A DNA stretch of 64,000 nucleotides, from the NCBI GenBank assembly GCA_964034945.1, contig OZ035961.1, positions 88,554,124-88,618,123 on the forward strand, written 5' to 3'. Of this stretch, positions 50,101 through 60,545 are shown one piece after another; position 1 is the first letter of the stretch, and every line of letters begins with the position of its first letter. The notes below the pieces were generated by a model that worked only from the letters and a program-made list of their open reading frames with translations, was not told the origin of the DNA and did no database searches. Both the position numbers and the translations under genes were made by a program. The DNA is from Chrysopilus asiliformis (taxonomy: Eukaryota; Arthropoda; Insecta; Diptera; Rhagionidae).

Positions 50101-51407
50101 CCGGTGAAGACGTGAAGACATGAGGAAATATTTTATGGTTCGAATTTTATCCAAAAGTACTCAACAAGTAAAAAAAACTAGATGGAATTTTTTTAAAACA
50201 AAAATTTATGAAAACGAATTTTTGTACGCCTGAAAGTTTTGAAGCCCGAGTGACAAAAGAGTTTGTTTCAATTTTTTTTGTTTGCTTATATAAAAAGTGG
50301 TGTGTTATGTTTCCAAAATACAACGAAAATTGCGCCGCAGGCAAATTTACAATGGAATATCGTAGTATCGAAATTTAATTAATAAAATATGTCGCAGGTG
50401 AATTTTTTTAAAAGCCAAATGTGCTAGAGCCAGTAATTTATGAGGGAACTGGCCTCAGGCGAAAATTCTTTGGCTCCAAGCTCAAATTTTTTAGTCATGA
50501 ACAAATTACGAGACTAGACAGAATGATTCCGGGACAAAAGATTAGTTTCCGGGACGAAGCGGATTATCCGGAAATTCTCGTTGTCATAGAAAACGATTTA
50601 ATTTATCAAAATTTTTTCTTGCTTTTCAAACGAAAAGTGAAATTTACGACAAGCTTTTTCTGTGCTACAAATGTATAAAAGAATTAGGCTTTAAGCAATC
50701 AAAAATATGATTGCGGTTTTCCTAAAAATATTCCGAATTAGATTTCTTTGTGATGATTTTGTAGATTTTTAGATTAGATTATATTTTGTTTGGAAATCAT
50801 AGCAGGTTTAGTGCTTCCTGACCTAATTTTGCTGTCTCTGCATTTCCTTCATTCATTCCTGCTTCGCATTAAGGATATTGTATCATTAATGATCTTTTAA
50901 TTTTATAGTAGACCGACGATCTAAAAAGGTTGGCTGCCCCTGATATACACAACGATAATTTTGATCAAACATTTTTGAATAATATCGATTGTATTGTTAC
51001 GGAATTCGTGTTTTTTACACACTTGATATTTTGTGACAAACAGGGTTGCTGTTAGCGTGACATGCATAGGTTAAAAACCTGACAAAAAAATCGTGTAAGA
51101 AAGGGAATGGGGACGATGGATCATAAATTAGAAAAAAAATTACTGTGATATTTTTATGGTTAGCTCGTTATCTGGAATATCTAATTGCACTGGTCATACA
51201 TATAGTGACGTTATGGCTATTTACCTTTTATTACAAAAATTGTTTATTTAATTTTTTTTATAGTTGAGAATGAAGTTCTTCTAACACGATCAAAACTGAG
51301 AAAATTTTATTTATATTAGATTTAAAATATGATTATTGCTATAATATTACTTTATTGGTAAATCATGAAATAAAATGACAAAAAAGGTGGTGCTAATTTT
51401 TGGACTA

Positions 51408-52583
51408 CACTCAGAAATATCAGTTGTGGTCAACACAAAACTTTCTTCTACAAAATCTACGACCCTGGGCAATTTCCGCTAGAGCCCTGTCGCGTTGTCA
51501 ACCTAAGACGACCTCCCAATAAATTCTTGGTTTATTCAAAAATATCAAAAACGTACAAAATTTGAGATAACTTGAGAACTGTAAAAGATATCAATTTACG
51601 GTAAATGGCAAAAATGTAGAAAATGTTAACATCTTTAATTATTCTTTTAACTGATTTGTCGAAAAACCGTTAGTTTCCAAATTATTCGCAAAAATATGAT
51701 TTTTTATATATTAATGAAAATATCTCAATAACGGTAAAATATAACGGATAACGGTAAAAGACGAAATTGTGCAGAATGCCATTCTCATTAATTCACTTCA
51801 TACATTCAGTCAGCAAAAACCCGTTAGTTTTCGAGATAATCGCAAAAAACTGTTTTTTTGGAAATAACGGTTTATCTCGATAACAGGTGGAGATATCGAG
51901 TTATAGCTAAAGACAAAAATGTGGGAAATTTCATTTTCTCCAAGTTTTGTCATACTTAAGGTCACTAAAAAACACGTAGTTTGGGAGTAAATCGAGAAAA
52001 ACGAAATTGCGATTTTTGAAAAACCGCCATTTTGGATACTTCCGGTTAACGGATTTCCACCAAAAGTTGATTTCAGGACCCAACATGCCTATAAAATTTC
52101 ATGGCGCTAGCTCTATTAGTTTTTGAGAAATCTTGTACACAGACTGACAGACTGACAGACAGACTGACAGACTGACAGACAGACTGACAGACAGAAAGAC
52201 ATTTTTTAAATATGACTCCAATCGACTCAGGAGTGATCGGGAAATGTTTTTTAGGCAAAATTAAGAGGTCGAAATTTTTCATGAATACAATACTTTATTA
52301 TACTCCGTAGAAGAAAGTAAAAATGGAGGCTAACTCGACGACCTACATATGGTGTAATTGGCCTCGGGCAAGCGCGCGTTCGCCTGCATGTGGGCAAGTA
52401 AAACTGAGTTGACCTGTGGTCGGGGAAATTCTGAAATTAAGCCACCAGCAGGTGAAGTAGGGCATTGGGAGCTGCACGAGTTGACCTTAGATAGGTTAAC
52501 TCTGACCGCTAGCTGGCTTACAGAAACCTCTGTAAGGTCAGAGTTAATCTGACAAAAAGTTGACCTGGACATTTTTCTGAGTG
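51408..52583. mobile_element. 1.18-kb composite TA-flanked element with CACTCAGAAA termini
   Basis: The left CACTCAGAAAT and right ATTTTTCTGAGTG are flanked by TA on both sides. The outer parts contain GGTCAACAC and GTTGACCT words shared with 56142-56433 and 60256. The central part (51540-52310) is the family B / fab1-intron-2 type repeat, including a CAGACTGA microsatellite at 52139-52200, so one repeat has inserted in the other. Confidence 0.7.
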
Positions 52584-52679
52584 TATGAATCCATAAATCC
52601 AGAGATTTATATACACGGAACGGAGAGGTCATACGAGTTTGGGGTATAAGTATATGTGTTTGTTTGTTGTTCCCTCATA

Positions 52680-53020
52680 AATTTCGATCCACTCATTCAA
52701 TATCGGATGTTAAGGAAGGGAGGTTCTAAAGCAACGAAATCACTTTTACCACTCACTTTAGACCCCTTGTATTTTTTAATCCGCTGAACAGACTTTGATT
52801 GCGTTTTCAGTGTAAAAGAACTCACCCTTCCCCATAACTGTGAAACCCCTCCCCTTTTGCATTTTGATCCACTCAACCGATTTCGATCCCGTTTTTATCA
52901 TTCGGTTGAAAATTGTGAATGGAATGTTTAAGTGCATAAAAATTCGTCCCCGTCCCACTTTAAGCCCACTATCCTTATATCCTTTGATTCACTGAACCGA
53001 TTTACAACTTCGTTCTGAAT
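52680..53020. repeat. Diverged tandem units around GATCCACTCAACCGATTT
   Basis: At least three units spaced about 95-120 bp, each with GATCCACTCA or GATTCACTGA, then a CCGATTT word and a C-rich CCCCTCCCC/CCCACTTTA part. They resemble the 39480 array in style, but I cannot show that they are the same. Confidence 0.45.
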
Positions 53021-53029
53021 CTAAAAACA

Positions 53030-53580
53030 TAACAAAACCTATAATTGCCAATCTGGCAATCATTGGAGACCCATATGGTGATATTCGTATCAAAATTCGA
53101 ACAGTTGTACCAAAATTCCACTTTGAAGTCAAACTTTCCAAAAAGATTTTTTAAAATTTATTCCAATCGGATTTTGACGTATGGGAATCATATCCTAAAT
53201 AACTTTTGTTCTCACACTTTTTTGATAGGATGCACCGTTTTTGAGATATTCACAAAAAACGTTTTCGTTCGTATAGGGGGTTCCCCCCTAATGGTCTATT
53301 TTTGCCCATTAACGAACTTAACCTCGCATTTTACGAAAAACGGATCTGCGCAAAATTTCAAGTCTCTAGCTCAATCCGTGCGCCCGCAATCCGCGCCACA
53401 GACAGACGGACAGACGGACAGACGGACAGACGGACAGACGGACGGACATGCAGAAATTAATTAGTTTTATCATTCTAAACACACTGGTGTAATTCATTTT
53501 TGTGTGTGATGACGGGATCTTGGCGTTACAAACGGTAAGGAAAAGTTAATATACCCTTTGGTTTCACCATACGGGTATAA
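53030..53580 (+). repeat. GGTGAAACCAAAGGG element, full copy
   Basis: Runs from ATAACAAAACCTATAATTGC through CCAATCGGATTTTGACGTAT, CTCTAGCTCAATCCGTG, the GACAGACG microsatellite (53399-53449) and ATGACGGGATCTTGGCGT, to ATATACCCTTTGGTTTCACC. It gives the reference order for the rearranged cluster at 26165-27270. The 139-codon ORF across it is not a gene. Confidence 0.75.
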
Positions 53581-54118
53581 TAAAATTGAATACAAACTGC
53601 TGGCAGAAAAGTTTGAAACTCAATCGGATATTAAAAGAAAGTGTAAAAAAAACAAAATTTAATATTTAAAAAAATCCTTAAAAAATCGAAAGACCCGTTT
53701 AAAAAGGGTAAAATAATATAGTCATTGGAGTAAATTTAAAATTGCTTGTGCCTCGATAAAGCCTTGCGTAACACGGAGAGAAATAATAGGACAGATTCCT
53801 ACGAAAAAATACAAATATACAAGACAAAAAAAGTTTTTGGTGATGATTCCCAAACAAAAGGGGAATTCATACTAAAAATAGGAAAATTTCCCAAAATATT
53901 GAGAACAATTCCCCATTTTTAGGGAACCATTGCAGAAGAGTCCACTATTTGAGATAGGAATAATTAGCAATTTATCATTTTTAAAGGATTATTTCTATTT
54001 CGGGGGTTTTAATTTTTTTTTTGATTTTTTCTAGCCGGATGTTTTTCAAAATTTTTAAATTTTGTTACTATCGATTAAACACTTATTTTTGTGATTTCGA
54101 GGCTGCAACTGCTCCTAC

Positions 54119-54869
54119 CAGTGTTGTGCCGCGTAGTCTACTTGATGTAGACTACACCATTGTCTACGCGTAGACTATTACTGTAGACAATGGTCTATTC
54201 TCTACGCGTAGACAATGTAGACAATCAATAAAATAAGGGATAGCTGATTTAGTTTTAAAATCTCATTTTCTTCAATTAATTTTAACATAATGAAGCACAA
54301 TTTCCAGGAAGCAATCGCCAAATGCTGTAATGGAGAACTTCGGAGCAAACTTTAGTGGCAATTCTAATTCTTTTCATGCAATCTAAGCAGCTTTTTTTTA
54401 ATTTTTGCAATTGAAATCACATTGACTTCTAAAATCTTTTTGCTTTACACATTTTTCAATATAACGAAACGTTTGTTTAAAAAACTGATTCATTTGTATG
54501 GGATGGCTTTGCTCATTTAAGAATATCTGTTTAATTTGTTCGAAAAACACGTTTGTTTCTAGTCTTTAGCTTAATTCCGTTGAGAGTTGTCGTATTTACA
54601 GATAGACGGAAGTCTATACGGAAGTAATTCAAATCAGATAATATATAGACCTATCAAAGGTCAGTCGATTTCGGCTTTGACATATGACTCACTAATGACT
54701 TTGTTTTGACAGATATGAGAAAGTCTACATTGTTTACGCAAAGTCGACATTGTCTACGCCAATGTCTACATTGTCTACCCCAAATAGATTTTCTACGCTA
54801 TTGTCTACACTAAAGTGTAAAACACTAAAGTGTAGACAATTAAAGTCTAAGCGTAGAGGAACAACACTG
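54119..54869. mobile_element. 751-bp hAT-type element with GTCTAC-rich ends and 8-bp TSD
   Basis: Starts CAGTGTTGTGCC and ends GGAACAACACTG, with GCTCCTAC duplicated exactly on both sides (54111-54118, 54870-54877). Next to each end is a ~100-140 bp array of GTCTAC/GTAGAC words joined by GCGTAGAC and AATGTCTA spacers, forming many overlapping palindromes. The middle is AT-rich without transposase. Confidence 0.93.
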
Positions 54870-56141
54870 GCTCCTACATATCTAAACACCAGAAAATTTA
54901 CACAAAAAAATCCCTATACAGATTTTTTGCAAATTTACTTTTCTATCGTAAAACAAGTCTTTTATAAAACCGCGATTTTGGGAAATTGCATCTATTCATC
55001 TTGTAAATGGCATTCTCCATCACCATAATTGAGCCATTTAAAACCCACTATGGAAAATTTTCCATTGATTCAGCAAAAATTTCTGGGAATCATTTCAAAA
55101 GTGAAAATAATTGGAATCACTGAAAAAAAGCCAATTTTAATGCTCCCATGACTTTGAAAAAAAAATGCTTTTTCCAATCGAAAGTGCATCGAAGCTGAAG
55201 AAATATCTCTTGAAAATTCCATCATCCGGAAGCCAAAGCACGAACTAGAATTGGCAAATTATCAGACCAGACGAATGCAATTCAAATTCGAGCTCAAAAT
55301 ACCAATTTGGAATTGTTGAAAAGACCTCCTGAATGATTGGAATTTCCGACAGTGTGGCAAATTGTGGCCACTTGAAAGGTTTTATTGCATGCCAGCCATT
55401 CCAGGCGTCAGTCGTCGTCGTCGTTATTTGATGGATGCACGAGGTGCATTGAGTATAGATTAGAAGCGATCAGCATCCATCAACAGATGCTTTCTATGCT
55501 TTTATGCTCATCCACATATTATTGTATATGTAGATCAGATAGATATATGCTTTGAGTAAACATTAAACGCATTCTACTGTCAACAGACATGTTATTCATT
55601 TTCCAGCTACCCATCGTTTAACATTCCAAATTTTTGATGATGAGTTTCACATCACTCACATTAAATCATTAGCGATAATTGGAATTCAATGTAAATTTTA
55701 TCTTATTTTATGCTGGCCTAATTAAAGATTATAAAGAGATATTTAGACCGCAAAAGCGTCTCTTAGCTTTCCAACATACATCGTTAATTATTGCTTAGGG
55801 ATAATGAGCGAAATTTACTAAAAAAACACAATGGTTAAACCTAAATCTCTACTTGTATGTCGTGCGGTATGGGTTTCTATGAGTTTATGCTGTCATTGTG
55901 CCATCATTTTATGTTAAGAACTCTTCGGGTTTTGTAAGACTATGCTTAACTTTTATGGTGGTTAAAAATGTTCATTCATATTCATATCATATACAGTAGA
56001 CTAATGACAATCATTGTTAAAAGTTTCATACGGAAATTCAGTGTTGATGAATGAATTGAATTTTTGGTTTTCTCTTTGACACCACATGCGATAAGATGCC
56101 GTTAGTAGTAAAGTGATTTTTTTCAATTTTTATCCAAAACA

Positions 56142-56433
56142 CACTTAGAAAAATAATAAACCTGACCCAAGTCAATTTTTTGACAAGTCAACTCTGGTCT
56201 GTGGCAGACAGACGAGGCTATCCATTACACGATATTACATCCTCAAAATATCCATCTCAGGTCAACCCCTGCAGCTCCTTACGCACTGTTTTACTTGCTG
56301 CAGGTTTATTTTTGAATATCTCTCGCAACAAGTTGACACATTTTTACTTTTCCTAATATAGGTGAAGCGCGCCTAGCATAGGCTAAATTACAATGAACGC
56401 ACGTCGATGACTTTTACTCCATTTTTCTGAGTG
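56142..56433. mobile_element. 292-bp MITE with CACTTAGAAAAAT termini
   Basis: The left CACTTAGAAAAATAATAAAC and right ATTTTTCTGAGTG are inverse of one another. The inside has CAAGTCAACTCTGGTCTGTG, CAGCTCCTTACGCACT, ACAAGTTGACACATTTTTAC and CTAGCATAGGCTAAATT. These match the copy at 60256. The flanking TA is lost. Confidence 0.75.
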
Positions 56434-58264
56434 CATTTTTCCAAATTTTTGTTTCATGTATTTCGATTGTCTCACCTGAAACGCATCAAAAAAGATCAAG
56501 CGAATCTATTATTAAAAAAAAAACTCACATGAAATGATTGAAATTGTAAAATTCCCAGAAGAAAAATACATTTAACAACACTGTTTAAAATTCATTTTCC
56601 CTATTGTCAACGCAATTTCCATCAGCACCCAACAAGAGATTTTCCTGAAAATTCAACTAGCATATCAAGTGAATTGGGGGTGGCAGGACGAGAGGCGAGG
56701 CGTTTAGCGACGGTTTCCATATCGTCAACTTACCGACTGACGGAAAGTTTATTTGTTGATAAGTAATAGAGCGGGCGGTAGTCGTTGGGTGATGGAATGG
56801 CTTGGATGGATGGCTGGCTTCTGCCTACGACGACGTCCCTGAAACGTATAATTTAATCACTTGTGACGAAGTGTAACCACACAAAGTCTATCCGCTCGAG
56901 ATGCTGCCATCATTGGCATCATTTCTCTAGAGCGCTATCAAAAACAACGGACGGAAAATTCCTATTCTCTGCCACCACACAGACCCGCCACAATGTTTTA
57001 GTTTCATATCGCTACCAGAAACACCTGAAATAATCAGCCACCTTTCGTGTGCGGTACTCCTCGACTGCGTAATTTCTTCTGAAAAATCGTGGAACTGCAC
57101 CATCCATCGTGAATCGCCCTCCGCTCCCCCTCACAGGTGTTTGCTATCGCCTCATTGTGTCTACATCGTTTTCTGGCTTATTTCTGGCATTAAATTACAT
57201 GTTCGGTGTAGATTTGATATTAAAATACAAAAAAAAAATCACCAACAAAATCGGCTAAGACTACGACGGTAGAGTAGCGGCAAGAAACGTATCTTGGCGA
57301 CATTCCAGGGGCACGTAGTCATTGAGATAAAGAGAGGATCAGAGGATCAAATTCACCTGCAGACATGTGATCACCGATAAGACGTGACAGAAATTCAATT
57401 ACACGAAAAATGTATATCGAACCTAAACAAAAAACCGAAACTGAAAGCGCAAAAAAACCCCAATTTTACTTCAACATTGGGAAATGGTGAAGTGAAGAGG
57501 TTTCGCATTAGATATCCGATCACGTTTTAATTTACTTCCCTTTTTCCACTATGAAAAAGCATCAGCAAAGGGCCGCCCCGGATTGGGACATTTTTACGAT
57601 ATTCCAGTGCTGAAATTATTTGATTTTCATTATTCTGTTTGTAAATATTCGAAAATTATGCAGATTCTGGCAAAACTCAATATGGCTTTGGTCAAATTGA
57701 CATGAAACTCTCTTTAATAGAGTCGGTGTGGGTTTTTAAGTTGAAAGATTAGAAAAGTGTGGAAGTTTTTTTAAATTGAGTGAATATCAAACTAAAATTA
57801 AGAAATTAGATTTTCGAGTCGCATTTTTTGTTGACATAACAGAAAATTTTAACACTTGTCATATAGCAATTGAAGACCTTGGTGCAAACCCGGTCATCTC
57901 CAATTTTTGACGAATATGAATTATTGATACCAAATGCAAGAATAAACGAATCCACACATTTGGCTGCAAACCCCGGACTTGTTGGAGGTTTGTGTAAAAA
58001 GATATTAAAGAAAAGAAGAGGACTGAAAGCATTTTTTCACATAATTTGAAGCAGATTTTTTTTTTTAATTTAACTTTTTTTTTTTTGAAGCTATTTTCCG
58101 TTAAATTGGATATATTTTTATTTGTTAATTTTGAATGGCTATTAAATATATTTTGGACTATATTTTGTGCTGATGAACTCTTGGGTGCAAGAAACAACCA
58201 TCTCCAAAATTTAAAATGTCTAAAATTTTTCTTCAAATATCGTTGCCTTTGAGATATTCTTACG

Positions 58265-58560
58265 GGTTTTTTGACTCCAGAATCGGATTCAATGACCCCA
58301 AAATCCCCCAGATGAGATTTTTCTGGAAAATTCGAGGAAAATTATAATCATGTTATGCTTATAGGGCCTCCCGTTATCTTATCAAGGGCGAAGTAGTGAA
58401 AATATTGTATTGCCCGAGTTACGTATGTATTCAAAATTTTAAGTCAACCGGATCAGTGTAAGTGGGACAAAATTAGATTGTTAGATTTGACAGACAAACA
58501 AACATGCAAAAAGACAAACAAATAGGCAACCACGAAAGAAAGGAAGTTAAATAAATTCTT
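58265..58560 (-). repeat. Dispersed repeat family A, copy 5
   Basis: Reverse-strand copy: AATCGGATTCAATGACCCC, CCCAGATGAGATTTTTC, AAAATATTGTATTGCC, CAAAATTAGATTGTTAGATT and GACAGACAAACAAAC in inverted order relative to copies 1-4. Confidence 0.7.
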
Positions 58561-60255
58561 TAAAAAAATCCTCAGCTTAGGGCAAATTGCAATATCTAAT
58601 TCTAACATTTGAACATTTTTAATAAATACTTCTTCACTAATTCTTAAAGACATTAAAATTTCGTTTCATAGAGATTTCATAATGAGATAAAACAAAATTA
58701 GATTAAATAGCTTCACCTTCTGGTGTGTACATAGTAATAATATTTTAAAAGGGGAGAAAAAATCCAGTGGAATTATCTGAAAAATAACCATAAAAAGATG
58801 ATAATATTAATTAAATATGCTCATCAAAAAGTCTCATCCCGAATTTAATTTGTTTTTGAAGCTCATAGACAAGATACAGACAGCTACAACGACAGAATGA
58901 AGATGGCGAAAAGATTTCTGTCCTTTCGTTGTGTCATAAAGCAAAGTAGTAAAGTAATTAAGGTCAATTTCACCATTCTCCAGGGACACGTCCGCATTGA
59001 AAAAGTATCCAACTAGCCGCCCACCAGCATCTCGTCGAGACGAAAAATGTCCTGGCAACGAACTCCCAAGAGACAGAGTCAAGACGGAGATCCTGCTGAG
59101 AACGCCAAAATCCTTGCGAAAACGGACGACAAGATAAATTCCTGTCACTAGGGTACTCAAGAAGTCACCATCGTTGGCCCATAATCCCCGGTTTGGCCGT
59201 GTTTGCCCAGGGGATGAAAAAAAGTGAAGATATTTTCCCATTTTCCAAGAATAACTTCTCTATGTGGGTGTGTGGAAATTTTTATATTTAGGTGATCTTA
59301 AGGGTAATATTGTATAAAATGCCACTAAATACAGGGTAGACATAAATATTCACCTGCTAATATAATTTTGTCGTGTCGTTCTTTGCGTGTAAGTACATCA
59401 ATTATGGGTTAAAAAGAATGTTGGCCAAGATACGAAGACGAGTCACTACTTAGACGCTGTTTTCGGTGATGTTCATATTAGGTTGTGATAAGAATTATAT
59501 TCTCTCAACGCGTTAACGTTGAGCTCATCAGAACCACCCAAAAAGGTGCCAATGCCCAGATGAGTGGGAAAAATCTTCCTTGGCACACTTTCTTAGAAAT
59601 GTCGTACTTGTGAAGCCTAAATTCACTCTTCATCTGTATGTATTTCGACATTGGTGTAATGAAATGTTATGTCATTCCTGATAAACTCCTTTACGATTGT
59701 TGTTAATGGTATCGTTGATGATAGTGTAAAGGAACTTTGAATGTTTTACATTTAACATTAATTTTAATAACTTTATTACTTGAATTTAACGATTATTGTG
59801 TGTTTTATTAGGATAAGTGTTTAAAGTGTTACACGCCCTTTAAGTTTGAAAATAGCTGTAAGAAATATCTTTCTTGATTTTTTATGAAATTAAAATTTAA
59901 CATATACACAGGGAAAGCTCGATTTATGCACTGCGTAAAATTCAAGACGTTTGCGCAAATCGTGAGATTGAAACAATCGAATGTCTGAAAAAAAATATGC
60001 TGGAAAAGCATATTTACGCATTTACTCATAGATCGCGTCGTACAATTTTGTTAAAATTTCCTCAGGATAGTATTATGGGTCATATAAGTAGCCCAACAAA
60101 ATTTTAGAGTTGTAACTACAAATATAAACGTTAATAAGATAAATTTGACTCACCTGAGATTCGGAATGGATATTCAAATACTCGTGGTTTAGCCCATTGA
60201 TTACGAATACACTCAATGCAGCCATGGTCAACGTATCGAAGTTCTCTTTCATTTA

Positions 60256-60545
60256 CACTCAGAAAAATAATAAAGCTGATTCAAGTCAACTCTGACCTGT
60301 AGCAGACAAACGAAGTTATCCTATCCCAAGTCAATCCGCGCAGCTCCTTATACCCTACTTTACTTGATGCAGGTTTTTAATTTTTGAATATCTTCCCCCA
60401 CAAGTTGACACATTTTTATTTTTCCTAACGCAGGTGAACGCGCTCCTAGCATAGGCTAAATTTTCCTGCAAGAAGCCAATTTCGCCGTACGCAAGTCGAC
60501 GACGTATTGTAATGCCATCGTACTCTTGTTTTAATCCTTTTTCAA
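60256..60545. mobile_element. 3'-truncated copy of the CACTCAGAAAAAT MITE
   Basis: Begins with a TA-flanked CACTCAGAAAAATAATAAAG and follows the 56142 copy closely (CAGCTCCTTATACCCT, ACAAGTTGACACATTTTTAT, CTAGCATAGGCTAAATTTT). It runs into unrelated sequence before any right terminal repeat, so the right end marked here is approximate. Confidence 0.65.

Noticed and set aside
52139..52200. CRISPR-like or phased repeat array
   Set aside because: It is a CAGACTGA/CAGA microsatellite without unique spacers, in a eukaryotic repeat.
53045..53464. 139-codon ORF ending in TDGQTDRRTDGQTDG
   Set aside because: It lies entirely within a dispersed repeat and its tail is a translated GACAGACG microsatellite.
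58834..59241. 135-codon minus-strand ORF
   Set aside because: Matches no family I recognise, has no splice partners or clear leader, and the length is possible by chance in a less AT-rich patch. A tblastn search with conservation would be needed to revive it.
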